Source of the DNA: Aquisphaera giovannonii
Lineage (GTDB): Bacteria; Planctomycetota; Planctomycetia; Isosphaerales; Isosphaeraceae
Assembly: GCF_008087625.1 (NCBI RefSeq)
Contig: NZ_CP042997.1
Location: 1,116,001-1,180,000, forward strand
Reading direction: 5' to 3'
Length of the DNA stretch: 64,000 nt
The notes below the pieces were generated by a model. It was not told the origin of the DNA, ran no database searches, and saw only the letters and a program-made list of their open reading frames with translations. This document shows, piece by piece, positions 25,671-35,157 of the stretch. A program made the position numbers and the translations under genes. How positions within the stretch are numbered: position 1 is the first letter of the stretch; each line of letters opens with the position of its first letter.

Positions 25671-26381
25671 ATGGCCCGGTTCGTGGAGCGAAGATCGTCG
25701 ACGGCGCTGAACGCCCTGCTGACGGTCTGCGGCTCCCTGCTCGTGCCGCTGCTCGCCGCGGTCCTGGTGATCGGCGAATGGATCTCGCTGGCGGGATTCG
25801 CGATCCTCGTGGCGGCGGGGGTCGTCGCGTCCCTCCTGCTGATCGACCGGTCGGAGCGTCGCAGCCGGACGACGCGGGAGGTGCCGTGCGGGAAGAAGGC
25901 CGCCGAGGGCCCCGGCGGCCGCGACCCGCGGGTCTTCCCCGAGACCGTGGGGCTGCCGCTCCTCGTCGCCATGAGCCTCGGCCTCGTCGGGCTCGCGCTG
26001 ATCCTCACGATCCCGGCGGCCCTCGGGCCCGGCCGCCCGGGCCGGCCCGCGTCCCCCCTCCTCGCGATACCGGCCGGGATCTGCGTGGTCGTGATCTGGG
26101 CCTCCCAGGTCCGGCTCATCGTCGCGGGGGACGAGGTCCGGACGTCCCATCCCTGGCTCCGGCTGGTGAAGGACCGGGCGTGCCGGTTCGGCGACATCGA
26201 CACCGTCGAGACGCGCGAGGTCGGCCGGGGCGGTTGGCAGGTGACCATCAAGCCCCACCACGGCCCCGGCCTCACCTACCGGAGCACGGACCGCGCGACG
26301 ATCGACGCCCTCCTGGCCGCGCTGAGCGAGGGCGTCGCCAGCTCGAAGCCGCGATCGGCGGACCTGGGCGAGCTCCTGTGA
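25671..26381 (+). CDS. Four-TM membrane protein, paralog A
   Basis: A 236-residue protein I do not recognise as a named family. Two N-terminal TM segments (about 12-32 and 38-58), a charged cytosolic linker with RERR-type residues, two further TM segments (about 95-120 and 128-150), then a PH-like C-terminal region: QVRLIVAGDEVRTSHPWLRLVKD, FGDIDTVETREVGRGGWQVTI and the DRATIDALLAAL helix. That tail resembles bacterial PH-type (DUF5673-like) domains after a TM pair. It is about 60% similar by eye to the protein at 28019-28726 and has the same ADL(G/D)ELL end. The start is aligned to that paralog; ATG 25668 is one codon earlier. Confidence 0.7.
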   Translation: MARFVERRSSTALNALLTVCGSLLVPLLAAVLVIGEWISLAGFAILVAAGVVASLLLIDRSERRSRTTREVPCGKKAAEGPGGRDPRVFPETVGLPLLVAMSLGLVGLALILTIPAALGPGRPGRPASPLLAIPAGICVVVIWASQVRLIVAGDEVRTSHPWLRLVKDRACRFGDIDTVETREVGRGGWQVTIKPHHGPGLTYRSTDRATIDALLAALSEGVASSKPRSADLGELL

Positions 26382-26403
26382 ACGGCCCCGCCCGCTCGAC
26401 GGA

Positions 26404-27828
26404 TCAATCCGCCTCGAGGAGCGTCCCGCCCCCCTCGCCCCAGCGGTCGAGCGCCCAGCGGGCGACGCGGCGGAGCTCCCGTTCGCCCGGCGAACGGCCC
26501 GCGCCGTGCCGACCCTCGATCGCGCGGAGCCGCTCCAGGGCGGCGCGGTAGTCGGCCTTCTTCCTCGTTGTCAGCTCGCCGCGCTCCTTCATCGCCCGGA
26601 CGCGTTCCGGGCTCGTCACGGGCGACGGCTGGCACCAGGTCCGCTCGGTGGCGAAGATGGCCTGGAGCTCCAGGGCGTCGTCCACCGACTGCGTGGCGGA
26701 CGACGCCCCGAAGAGCTCGCGGCCGAGGACCCGCTTGTAGTCCTCGAACGGCAGGTCGGGGTTGCGGCTGAATTCGCGGTAGGCGATCCGATTGACCCGC
26801 ATGGGCAGCTCGTCGTAAGGGGGATCGCCGGGGGCCAGCCAGCCGTAGCCGAGCGGCACCTGACGCTTGCCCTTGAGCCAGGCCTGGCCCTCCTCGGCCT
26901 CGGTGGTGACGAACGTGAAGGCCTCCAGCGAGGGGACGTAGCCCGAGACGCCGAGGTCCCTCGCCTTCCTGGCGCCGGCCCGGATGTCGCGAGGGCCGTG
27001 CAGCGCGAGCGAGTCGTCCCACCAGAGGCTGCCCCGGGCCTGCTTCATGAGGGAGGGCTCCGGGTTGGAGCTGTGCGGGGTGAAGACGAGCGACCAGCGG
27101 CGATCGAAGGGCAGCCGCGCGGCCCTCACGCCGAAGCCCGGCACCTGCGCCCCGCTGAAGTAGTGCGGGAAGACGACGATCGTCGCGTCCGGCCTCCTCG
27201 CCCAGAGCTCGTCGGAGATCTGCCGGACGAACGCGAATTCGCGCTCGAAGAAGTGCCCGCCGCAGTCCTTGCAGTGGCAGATGGCGTAGTCGGACGACTC
27301 GATCAGCAGGCCGTCGGCGTTGGGGTAGAAGTCGAACGCCATCTCCCGGGCGTATTCGATCATGAACCGCCGGGATTCGGTCCGCGACGGGCAGAGGTTG
27401 TACCCCCAGCAGCCGATGCCGAACGCCGCGGCCGGCTTCCCGTCCTTGCCGACCGCCCGCGTCTCGGGATGCTCCAGCGGGTACTGGTTCACGCCGTCGT
27501 AGCCGAAGGGCGTGAAGCCGAGCAGCACCCTGATGCCCCGCCCGTGGGCGTGGTCGATCAGCTCGCGGACGAAGTCATGGCGGACGTTCTCGTGCTCCTC
27601 GTTGTACCGCCAGGTGATCGGGTATTTCTCGCTGCGGAAGGCGCCGCCCACCCACAGCAGGAGCGTGTTGCCGCCGTCGTCGCGGATGCCGTCGAGGATC
27701 CGTCGCCAGTCCGCCAGGTCGTAGGTCGGCATCCTCATGAACGTGATGTAGTAGCCCCGCTGGGCGAACGGGCCGTCGGCAGAGGGCCCGTCGGGCGGGG
27801 ATGCCAGCAGGGCGAGGGCGATCAGCAT
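26404..27828 (-). CDS. Secreted TIM-barrel glycoside-hydrolase-like protein
   Basis: A 474-residue protein with a short hydrophobic start (MLIALALLASPP). It reads like a (beta/alpha)8 barrel of the type seen in GH20/GH10-like or DUF4838-like proteins: DWRRILDGIRDDGGNTLLLWV (strand 1), HDFVRELIDHAHGRGIRVLLGFTPFG, FMIEYAREMAFDFYPNADGLLIESSDYA, a CHCKDC cluster followed by FVRQISDELWARRPDATIVVFPHY, and later VSGYVPSLEAFTF. E in LIESSDY is a candidate catalytic acid. The substrate cannot be assigned. It is transcribed opposite to and sandwiched between two paralogous membrane-protein genes. Confidence 0.65.
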   Translation of the reverse strand: MLIALALLASPPDGPSADGPFAQRGYYITFMRMPTYDLADWRRILDGIRDDGGNTLLLWVGGAFRSEKYPITWRYNEEHENVRHDFVRELIDHAHGRGIRVLLGFTPFGYDGVNQYPLEHPETRAVGKDGKPAAAFGIGCWGYNLCPSRTESRRFMIEYAREMAFDFYPNADGLLIESSDYAICHCKDCGGHFFEREFAFVRQISDELWARRPDATIVVFPHYFSGAQVPGFGVRAARLPFDRRWSLVFTPHSSNPEPSLMKQARGSLWWDDSLALHGPRDIRAGARKARDLGVSGYVPSLEAFTFVTTEAEEGQAWLKGKRQVPLGYGWLAPGDPPYDELPMRVNRIAYREFSRNPDLPFEDYKRVLGRELFGASSATQSVDDALELQAIFATERTWCQPSPVTSPERVRAMKERGELTTRKKADYRAALERLRAIEGRHGAGRSPGERELRRVARWALDRWGEGGGTLLEAD

Positions 27829-28018
27829 GGTCGACAAGGCATCATCTCCCCGGCACGTCCCGCGAAGGCGTCGGATGGACGAGCCGATCAGGATAACCGC
27901 GCCGACGGCCCCGGGGCAGCGGCGAGCGGCGATCCGAGGTATAGTCAGGGGCCGCGAAGGCCGGCATTGCGGGCGGCGTTGCCTCGAAGGATGGCCTACT
28001 CGGAGGGGGGAGCCTGCC

Positions 28019-28726
28019 GTGGCATGGTTCGTGGAGCGACGATCGTCGCCGGCGGCCGCCGCCTTCTCGGTGATCGGCAGCTCCCTGCTCGTGCCGATCC
28101 TGGCGGCGGTCCTGTTCATCCGGGAGTGGATCTCGGCCGCGGGCTTCGTCCTCCTCACCGCGTCCGGGGTCTTCGCGTCCGTCTTCCTCAACGGCTGGGT
28201 GGAACGCCGCAATCAGACGGTTCGCGAGGTCCGGCCCGGCAAGAAGGCCGGACACCCGATGGAGCGAGGACACGTCGAGGTCTTCCCCGAGGCGATCGGC
28301 CTGCCGCTCCTGGTCACGATGAGCGTGGCCGTCGGGGGCATCCTGCTGGCCGACCTGCTCGCCATGGCATCCGGGGCGGGACGGGGGAAGGCGGTGACGG
28401 CCCCGCTCGTCCTGCTGCCGGCCGCGATCGTGCTCGTCGCAGTCTGGGGCAGCCAGGTCCGGCTGATCATCGAGGGCGACGAGGTCCGCACGCTCCATCC
28501 CTGGCTCCGGCTCACCAGGGACCGGAGGTTCCGGTTCGCCGAGATCGACGCCGTCGAGGCGAGCGACGTCGGGCGGGGCAACCGCCAGGTCGCCATCAAG
28601 CTCCAGGACGGCTCGACCGTCCGCTACTCCGCCGATCCGAAGACGATCGATCGCCTCGTGGCGGCCCTGACCGACGGCGTCGCCCGCGCGAAGCCGCGGC
28701 CGGCGGACCTGGACGAGCTGCTCTGA
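28019..28726 (+). CDS. Four-TM membrane protein, paralog B
   Basis: A 235-residue paralog of 25671-26381. The shared framework is FVERRSS at the N-terminus, two TM pairs, the cytosolic (T/V)REV..GKKA linker, (F)PE(T/A)(V/I)GLPLLV, then the PH-like tail QVRLI(V/I).GDEVRT.HPWLRL, (I)D.VE...VGRG..QV.IK and ADL(D/G)ELL. The start codon is GTG at 28019 with GGAGGGGGGA upstream. Function is unknown. Duplication around the hydrolase-like gene suggests the two copies arose with or before an insertion of that gene. Confidence 0.7.
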   Translation: MAWFVERRSSPAAAAFSVIGSSLLVPILAAVLFIREWISAAGFVLLTASGVFASVFLNGWVERRNQTVREVRPGKKAGHPMERGHVEVFPEAIGLPLLVTMSVAVGGILLADLLAMASGAGRGKAVTAPLVLLPAAIVLVAVWGSQVRLIIEGDEVRTLHPWLRLTRDRRFRFAEIDAVEASDVGRGNRQVAIKLQDGSTVRYSADPKTIDRLVAALTDGVARAKPRPADLDELL

Positions 28727-28770
28727 CGCGGACTCCGCCCGGCCCGGGATCGAGTCGGCTGGCACCTCGA

Positions 28771-29943
28771 TCAGGCGCGGAAGAGTGGGAGGCGTGCGGC
28801 CTGCCGGCCGGGGATCACGGCCGACGGATCGACGCCCAGCCAGTCCGCGAGGACCCCGGCGTAGACGTCGCGGAAGTCGACGGCGAAAGGGACGTCGCCC
28901 TCGATGGTGTTCTTCAGGTCGGGGACGCCGCCGGCGAGGCCGGGGGCGACGGGGGAGCCGAGGACGAGCAAGGGGGCCGCGGCGCCGTGGTCGGTGCCCT
29001 TGGATCCGTTCTCCTCGATCCGGCGGCCGAACTCGGAGAAGACGACGACGGCCACGCGGTCGTCCAGCGCCTTCTCGGCGATCCCGGCCTGGAAGCGGGC
29101 GAGGGCCTCGGAGAGCCTCCGCAGCAGATCCTGGTGGGCGAACTGCTGGCCGGCGTGGGTGTCGAAGCCGTCGAGCGACGTGTAGTAGACCCGCGAGCCG
29201 ACGCCCGCGGCGATCAGCCCGGCGATCGTCGCGAGTCGGGCTTCGAGGCCCCCCTGCTCCGTCACCGTCGCGCCGGGCCGCGCGGTGGCGGCTCTCTTGC
29301 TGATCATCTCCGCCGCGGCGAGGGCCCGCGCGACGCGATGCGCCGGGTCGACCGGGTCGTCACCGGGGACGTCCGAGGTCCCCAGGCGGGCCCCGGGCCG
29401 CAGCGCCAGGCCCTCGATGTCCGCGATCGCGAACGGGGCGACGGCCCGCCCCTGGACGGCCAGCGGCGAGGTCCCCTGGCCGACGAAGCACGGGGGCGAG
29501 CCTCCGGGGCGGGCGTCGGCGGCGAGGCCCAGCCAGCCGGCCGTCGGCGTCGGCCCCAGGCCGCCGGACTGCCAGATCTCCATGGACCGGAAGTGGGAGC
29601 GGTTCGGCCGCGGGTAGCCGGCGTTCATCACCACGCGCAGCTTGCCGGCCTCCCAGAGTTTGTGGAGGTCCTTCATGGCCGGGTGCAGGCCCAGGTGGTC
29701 GTCCAGCTTCAGGACCTTATTCGGTTCCACCCGCAGGGTCGGCCGGGCTTTGTGGTAGAGGTCGTCCCGGTAGGGGACCACCATGTTCAGGCCGTCGTTG
29801 CCGCCGGTCAACTCGACGACCACGAGCACCCGATCGTCCCGCCCCGGCCCGGCCGCCCTCGCCGCGCGGGCCCAGAGGCCCGGCAGGGCGCCGCCGATCG
29901 CGGCCGTCGCGGGGGCATTGGTGAGGAACTGGCGACGATTCAT
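28771..29943 (-). CDS. DUF1501 family secreted protein
   Basis: A 390-residue DUF1501 (sulfatase-like fold) protein. The N-terminus NRRQFLTNAPATAAIGG is a twin-arginine type signal. Typical motifs follow: VLVVVELTGGNDGLNMVVPYRD, HPAMKDLHKLWEAGKLRVVMNAGYP, SHFRSMEIWQSG, GFDTHAGQ, VVVFSEFGRR and GTDHGAAAPLLVLG. These are the metal-site-like residues of the alkaline-phosphatase superfamily, though activity is unproven. Length is normal. It is downstream of DUF1800, the partner with which it is nearly always paired; a palindromic element lies between them. The ATG at 29943 starts the Tat signal. Confidence 0.93.
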   Translation of the reverse strand: MNRRQFLTNAPATAAIGGALPGLWARAARAAGPGRDDRVLVVVELTGGNDGLNMVVPYRDDLYHKARPTLRVEPNKVLKLDDHLGLHPAMKDLHKLWEAGKLRVVMNAGYPRPNRSHFRSMEIWQSGGLGPTPTAGWLGLAADARPGGSPPCFVGQGTSPLAVQGRAVAPFAIADIEGLALRPGARLGTSDVPGDDPVDPAHRVARALAAAEMISKRAATARPGATVTEQGGLEARLATIAGLIAAGVGSRVYYTSLDGFDTHAGQQFAHQDLLRRLSEALARFQAGIAEKALDDRVAVVVFSEFGRRIEENGSKGTDHGAAAPLLVLGSPVAPGLAGGVPDLKNTIEGDVPFAVDFRDVYAGVLADWLGVDPSAVIPGRQAARLPLFRA

Positions 29944-30095
29944 GGCGGTCTCCTGTTTCGGGTCGGATTCGAATTCTCGAGCGTGACGCGTCAACCGGCT
30001 ACATCGGCCCGGTATGCACAAACGAAGCACTGAGCATTTCAGGGCACGTTCGTCTGATTGTGGATGGACATGATCCACGAGCGGGGATGCTCCAA

Positions 30096-30280
30096 TCCTG
30101 TCCCCTCCCCCCACCGTGGGGGAGGGCTAGGGAGAGGGGGCGACCGCCTCGGACATGCGAGAATGCCCCGGGATCATCCGTCGATGCCCCCTCCTCACGG
30201 TTGGTTCGCGAGGCGATCAAAGGCCCGCCCGCCGGACCCTCTCTCCCTAACCCTCCCCGCGGCGGGGGGAGGGGACAGGA
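30096..30280. mobile_element. 185-bp inverted-repeat element in DUF1800-DUF1501 gap
   Basis: Arms at 30096-30139 and 30237-30280 begin TCCTGTCCCCTCCCCCC and continue through (G)GGGAGGG(C/T)TAGGGAGAG with a few mismatches. The ~97-bp centre has no coding potential. It may act as a partial transcription barrier between the two genes, or as a MITE. Confidence 0.6.
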
Positions 30281-30373
30281 AGGACCGCTCGGCTCGAGTC
30301 GTGAGTCACGATAAGACCACGGTGAGGACTGGGTACTGGGGCCTGACCGTGCTCAGGGAGCGTGTAAGGATCC

Positions 30374-31744
30374 TCATGCCAGATGGGCCTCCGGGAACGA
30401 GGCCACCAGCCGCAGGGCCTCGACGCGGCCCTTCGGCGAGGCCGCGCGGATGTCGTCCGCGCGAGACCGGCCGCCGGCGAGGAACGAATCCGCGACGGCG
30501 GCGGCCCACTCGGCGGGGGAGACCCGTCCCTCGCTCTCGGGGCCGCGGAGGTGTGACTCGACCCCCTGCCCCGCGGTGACCTCGGCCGCGAAGTTGGCCC
30601 GCGCGATCAGCAAGGGGGCGCCGAGCCAGGCGAGCCCACCCGGCCAGCCGGCGACGCTCGGCGGGTCGAGGAGCGTCTGGCCCATCCGCGTGAGGTGGAC
30701 GTCGATCGTCGCCGGGTCGGGCGTCGGCCGACGCCAGCCGCTGGAGCGGATCAGGCCGACCGCATAATCGACGGCCGATTTCACACGCCTGCCTCGCACG
30801 GCCTCGGAGTGGAACAGCCGCGAGTTCAGGACGACCTCGATCCCCTGGCGGACGTCCACGTCGCCCGGCGTCCGGATGCGGTCCGCCAGGGCCGCGACGA
30901 GCGCCGCGGGGGGCGGCTCGACGTCGTCGACGAAGGTCACGTAGAGCCGCCTCGCGATGCGTCTCGCCGCCGCCGGATGCGCCGAGGCGATCCGGACGAG
31001 GTCCGCGGGACCCCAGCGGCCGGTCCGTCCGAGCAGCGTCTTCTCGCCGTCGTCGTGCCGCCCCGGGTCGAAGACGACGTGCTTGCGGAGGTCGTCGCGG
31101 TTCTCCGAGCGATATCCGGTGAGGGCCCTCGCGGCGGCCTTCACGTCCGCCTCGGAGTAGGAGCCCTCGCCCAGGGCGAAGAGCTCCAGGAACTCGCGCC
31201 CGAGGTTCTCGTTGGGCTTCTCGTTGTCGCTGTCCACGCCGTCGAGCCAGATTTGCAGGCCGGCGCCGTCGATCATCGCCCGGTGGAGCTTCGAGATCGG
31301 GGCGTCCCAGAGGGATCGCATCGCCTCGATCTGCTCCAGCATGGCGAGCGGGTTCTCGACCTTGCGGGCGCCCGTGGCGTAGTGCCCGTGCCAGGCGAGC
31401 GTCATCCGCTCCCGGAGCGGGTGCGGGTTGTTCAGCAGCCGGAAGATCCAGGCCAGGCGGACGCGCCCCAGCGACGGGTCGCGCCGCGCCGAGTCCGCCA
31501 TCGCCGCCGCGATCTCCTCGACCTCGCTCCGCGACCGCCCGCCGGGCCCCTCGGGATCCCCCTCCAGCACCGCCCGGATCGCCGCCTCGTGCCCGGCCTT
31601 CGCGTCGTGGGCCACCCGCCCCGGCGTCGCCCCGAACCCCGCCCTCCGGTGCAGGTGCGCCGCGCGGGCGAGGTCCCACGCCCCGTCCCTCGCCGGGGAG
31701 TACGGCTCCCACGCCGCGGCCGGATCCTTCTCCCAGGTCGTCAT
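30374..31744 (-). CDS. DUF1800 family protein
   Basis: A 456-residue DUF1800 protein. The signature is clear: AAHLHRRAGFGATPGRVAHDA, RMTLAWHGHYATG, NPLAMLEQIEAMR, AMIDGAGLQIWLDG, NENLGREFLELFALGEGSYSEADVKAAARALTGYR and the C-terminal PSVAGWPGGLAWL. Function is unknown; in planctomycetes these are predicted exported partners of DUF1501. No classical signal peptide is seen with the ATG at 31744, which follows AGGTGA. The upstream M56 gene ends at 31749, only 4 bases away, so the two are co-transcribed. A TTG start at 31759 is possible. Confidence 0.92.
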   Translation of the reverse strand: MTTWEKDPAAAWEPYSPARDGAWDLARAAHLHRRAGFGATPGRVAHDAKAGHEAAIRAVLEGDPEGPGGRSRSEVEEIAAAMADSARRDPSLGRVRLAWIFRLLNNPHPLRERMTLAWHGHYATGARKVENPLAMLEQIEAMRSLWDAPISKLHRAMIDGAGLQIWLDGVDSDNEKPNENLGREFLELFALGEGSYSEADVKAAARALTGYRSENRDDLRKHVVFDPGRHDDGEKTLLGRTGRWGPADLVRIASAHPAAARRIARRLYVTFVDDVEPPPAALVAALADRIRTPGDVDVRQGIEVVLNSRLFHSEAVRGRRVKSAVDYAVGLIRSSGWRRPTPDPATIDVHLTRMGQTLLDPPSVAGWPGGLAWLGAPLLIARANFAAEVTAGQGVESHLRGPESEGRVSPAEWAAAVADSFLAGGRSRADDIRAASPKGRVEALRLVASFPEAHLA

Positions 31745-31748
31745 GACA

Positions 31749-34700
31749 TCACCTGCCAAGGTCGGCTCCCTTCTCGCTGGGACGGATGTCGCCGAGGTCG
31801 CGGTCCTCGCCGGGCTTGAGGGGCTCGACCGCGGCCCGCCACTTGTCTTCGGAGGCGGAGTCGTTCACGGTGTAGCGGACACCCGGGATCAGGCCGACGT
31901 AGCGGAAGTCGGCCGGGTTGTCCCGCTCCTGCGGCCGGACGCGGGGGAAGCAGGTGTAGGCCGTCAGCGCGAAGTCGGTGATCTGGGGCATGCTGCAATC
32001 GGGCGCCTGGCTCTTGAGGGTCAAATTGTGGGACTGCCCCTTCTTTAGCGGCTGGCCGTTGCCATCGAGGAGCCGCCCGTGCATCGAGGCCGTCGGCCGA
32101 AGCTTCACCTCGGTGGCCCAGGTCCTGGCGGGGTCGGCCTGGATCTCGGCGACCGCGCCGTACTTCAGGTCGTCGGTGAGGAAGAAGACGCGGTAGGTCC
32201 GCCCGGGCTCGGCGCCGGGCAAGCGGAAATGGCCGTCACGGGGCGGCTGCTCGGTGAGCCAGGAATCGGTGTGGAATCGCGGCGCGAGCTGGGCGCACCA
32301 GGCTCGCGCATCCTCGGCCGCGGTGCCGTCCGGGCGGACGGCCTTCGCCTGGAGCGCGAGGCCCTTCTTCAGCTTGATCGTGACCTCGGGCGGCACCTCA
32401 GTCCCTTCGGCGGGGACGACGACCTGCGCCTGGCCGTGGATGTAACGGGACGGCCAGACTCCGTAGTCGACCGGCCCCGGGTCGAAGCGGACGTAGCCGC
32501 GATTCGAGGCGTCGACCCTGACGACCCCGGGCCCCGTCGCCGCGGCGATCGCGAAGCGGCCCCGGGAGTCGGTGGTCGTGAAGGGCGCGAAGTAGTCCCC
32601 GCTTCGCCTCACGTCGGAGCGCGGGTCGAGATTCTGGTATCCGATGGTCGCGTCCGGCACCGGGACGCCGGTCGCCTCATCGATGACCTCGCCGCGGACC
32701 ACGTGCGCCCGTCGCAAGGCCACATCAATCTTCAGCTCACGTTCCCCGGCGGGCCACCCGTAGACGGTTCTCTCGAATCCTTGGTAGCCGAAATCCGCGT
32801 CGGGGTACGCGCGTAGGTCGTAGTCGGCGGCCTCCTTGAGAGAGAACCGGTAGCGGCCCTTCGCATCGGTCGTCGTGAAGATGGCCGTGCCGCTCTTTTC
32901 GTACCTCGTGCCGTGCATCGGGGTCAGCCCAACCTTGACGCCTGCGAGGGGCTCGTGCGAGACCTCGTCCGTGACGGTCCCCACGACCGGCCGATCCTCG
33001 GCGAGCGTGTGCGTGAACTCCTGGGGGAGCGGCCGAGAGTTGGCGAATCCCTCGAGCTTCAGCAGCCCCGTCGCGTCCCCGGCGGCCACGGTCAGGCTCT
33101 CCGGGGCATAGCCGGCGGGCCGCACGTCGATGCTCGCGAGCCTCCCGGCGGGGACGTATCCGTCGATGACGAACCGGCCCGAGGCATCGCTCCGGAACTC
33201 GCCCGGGAGGAAACCGGGACGGTCCCTCCATGTCGCATTCCGATCCTCGACATCGAACTGGCAACGTCCCCTGGCGCCGTCGTATCTCGTGAGCCGGACG
33301 GCGACGTCCGCGGCCGGCTCGCCCCCCGGCGTCAGGAGATGGCCGACGATCGGGACGGCCGGCTCCAGGACGACCTCGAGCGCCCGGTCCGTCGGTGCCC
33401 ACCGGAATCCCGGCGCGAGGCCGGGCTTGTGGGCGATGACCTCCGTGAATTCGTAGTTGCCCGCCCAGAGCCGCTTGATCCTCGCCCGGAGGGTGAACCG
33501 TCCCTGGCCGTCCGTCACGCCCCGGGCCATCGTCAGGAAGGCCCGCTTGTCGTGATCGGGATGACCGAGCGGCCGCTCGATATGGCCGGGCAGGAATCGG
33601 TCATCGCCGATCCAGACGACCTCGGCGCCGGGGATGGGTCTGCCCTTGTCATCGCGGACGATCCCCTCGACCGTCGTCTCCGGGCCCGTCGCTTCATCGC
33701 CCTCGGCGAGGCCCTTCGCCTGCCGCGTCTGCGCCAGGGCGAGGGTCGCGACCAGGCCGATGCACGCCGCGGCGATGGTCGCGTTCCACAGTCTTCCGGT
33801 TCGGGGCATGGAGCTTCCTTCCTCCAGGATGTGCCGGGCGCGGGCGACGAGGCCCGAGCGGCCGGATGCGGCCGCGGGCACGAGCGGCCGGCGGCGGCCG
33901 GTGGCGAGATTCAGCAGGGCCTCGACGTAGTCGTCCGGCGAGACGGAGCGGGCGTGGGCCAGCGCCCAGTCGTCGCAGGCGAGCTCGGCCAGGGCGGCCA
34001 TGCGGTGCCGCGCCAGCCAGGCCAGCGGCTGCCAGGGCATCAGGCACGTCAGCAACTCGGCGGCGAGGGCGGAGAGGTGGTCGGCGCGCATCCAGTGGGC
34101 CAGCTCGTGGCAGAGGATGGCGGCGAGGCGGCCGTCGGGTCGTGCATCGTCGCGGTCGGGCACGATGAGGACGGGCCGTCGCCCCCAGCACCAGACGGCG
34201 GGGCAGCGGACGTCGGCCGAGGCGCGGACCCGCGGCGCGAAGGGCAGGCCGAGGTCGCGTGCGGCGGCACCGGCCGTGGCGAGGATCCCGGGATCGACCA
34301 CGGGCCTCGACCGGGCGCGGATGCGCACCGCCGCGACGAAGGACGCGACGATCCTCGCGAGCCCGAGGGCGGCCGCGAAGGCCCATGCGACGATGAGGAT
34401 GTCCGCGTCGAGGCCGAGGCGCCAGGGCCTCGCGTCTCGAGGCGGAGGCATCGGGGTCGCCGCCGTCTCCGCGGCCGGGATCGGCTCGGGGGCGACGGTC
34501 GGCGGGGCGGCCGGGACGGGCGCGGGGATCGGTGCGGCCGGTGCCGGGGGCCCGGGGTCCGAGGTCTGCGCCGCGTTGCCCTTCGGCACGGGTGCTGGCG
34601 TCGTCGCGGCCTGGAAGAGCCCGACGTCGAGCCTCCTCGCGGCGAGCGAGGCGGCCGGGACGATCAGGCACGCCAGCGTCGCGGCCAGCAGGATCCGATG

Positions 34701-34847
34701 CGCCCGCGCGGGGCGCATCGGGATCAGGCGGCCCGCGGCCAGGCCGGGGGCCAGGATCGCCGTGGACTGCCAGGCCGCCCGCCAGGCGAGCCCGGCCCAT
34801 TCGGACGAGCCGGGGTCAAGGAGATCAACATAGTGCATCGTGGTCAC
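31749..34847 (-). CDS. M56 (BlaR1-like) metalloprotease receptor, copy 2
   Basis: A 1032-residue membrane protein. The N-terminal ~350 residues are a BlaR1/MecR1-type M56 module: TM helices around 15-30 and 45-65, a Pro/Ala-rich loop, a third TM, PRVRASADVRCPAVWCWGRRPVLIVP, then the zinc motif HELAHW near residue 245 with ELACDDWALAHA as the downstream acidic ligand region. After a TM near 380 come several carboxypeptidase-regulatory-like beta-sandwich repeats (VEGIVRDDKGRPIPGAEV, VRGEVIDEATGVPVPDATI and others) to the end, instead of a penicillin-binding sensor. The GTG start has AAGGA upstream. It is a tandem paralog of 35158-38271 and presumably signals to the BlaI-type repressor. Confidence 0.88.
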   Translation of the reverse strand: MTTMHYVDLLDPGSSEWAGLAWRAAWQSTAILAPGLAAGRLIPMRPARAHRILLAATLACLIVPAASLAARRLDVGLFQAATTPAPVPKGNAAQTSDPGPPAPAAPIPAPVPAAPPTVAPEPIPAAETAATPMPPPRDARPWRLGLDADILIVAWAFAAALGLARIVASFVAAVRIRARSRPVVDPGILATAGAAARDLGLPFAPRVRASADVRCPAVWCWGRRPVLIVPDRDDARPDGRLAAILCHELAHWMRADHLSALAAELLTCLMPWQPLAWLARHRMAALAELACDDWALAHARSVSPDDYVEALLNLATGRRRPLVPAAASGRSGLVARARHILEEGSSMPRTGRLWNATIAAACIGLVATLALAQTRQAKGLAEGDEATGPETTVEGIVRDDKGRPIPGAEVVWIGDDRFLPGHIERPLGHPDHDKRAFLTMARGVTDGQGRFTLRARIKRLWAGNYEFTEVIAHKPGLAPGFRWAPTDRALEVVLEPAVPIVGHLLTPGGEPAADVAVRLTRYDGARGRCQFDVEDRNATWRDRPGFLPGEFRSDASGRFVIDGYVPAGRLASIDVRPAGYAPESLTVAAGDATGLLKLEGFANSRPLPQEFTHTLAEDRPVVGTVTDEVSHEPLAGVKVGLTPMHGTRYEKSGTAIFTTTDAKGRYRFSLKEAADYDLRAYPDADFGYQGFERTVYGWPAGERELKIDVALRRAHVVRGEVIDEATGVPVPDATIGYQNLDPRSDVRRSGDYFAPFTTTDSRGRFAIAAATGPGVVRVDASNRGYVRFDPGPVDYGVWPSRYIHGQAQVVVPAEGTEVPPEVTIKLKKGLALQAKAVRPDGTAAEDARAWCAQLAPRFHTDSWLTEQPPRDGHFRLPGAEPGRTYRVFFLTDDLKYGAVAEIQADPARTWATEVKLRPTASMHGRLLDGNGQPLKKGQSHNLTLKSQAPDCSMPQITDFALTAYTCFPRVRPQERDNPADFRYVGLIPGVRYTVNDSASEDKWRAAVEPLKPGEDRDLGDIRPSEKGADLGR

Positions 34848-35000
34848 CGCATCCTTTCCCGTCCGATGCGACGCGGCTCCGAGCGGGCGGAGCGTGGCTT
34901 GCATCCGGTCGCGTCTCGCTCATTGACTGTCTCATAAGCCCGCGCCGAGGGCCCCGGACTCCTTCGGAGTGCCCCGGTCATCGCGGAGGGCCGGATCCGC

Positions 35001-35150
35001 TTCCCCCCTTGCGAAGGGGGGATGCAGGGGGGTGATCTCGATCGCCTCGGCCTCGACCAACTCACCCCCTCTGACTCCCCCTTCGTAAGGGGGAGGACCG
35101 GGATCGGCTCGCCTACTTTAAAAGGCTTCCAGGAAGCGTCGCTTATGGGT
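35001..35150 (-). repeat. Dispersed palindromic repeat family A, copy 2
   Basis: Reverse complement of the 24639-24779 sequence, with both ends preserved: CCATAAGCGACGCTTCCTGG and AGGCGAGCCGATCCCGGTCC down to CCCCCCTTCGCAAGGGGGG. It lies between the two M56 genes and abuts the stop codon of the first. Confidence 0.75.
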
Positions 35151-35157
35151 CAGGCTC

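Noticed and set aside
26506-30033. 1175-residue plus-strand frame across hydrolase-like gene and DUF1501
   Set aside because: It is antisense to two well-supported genes and overlaps paralog B; no motif.
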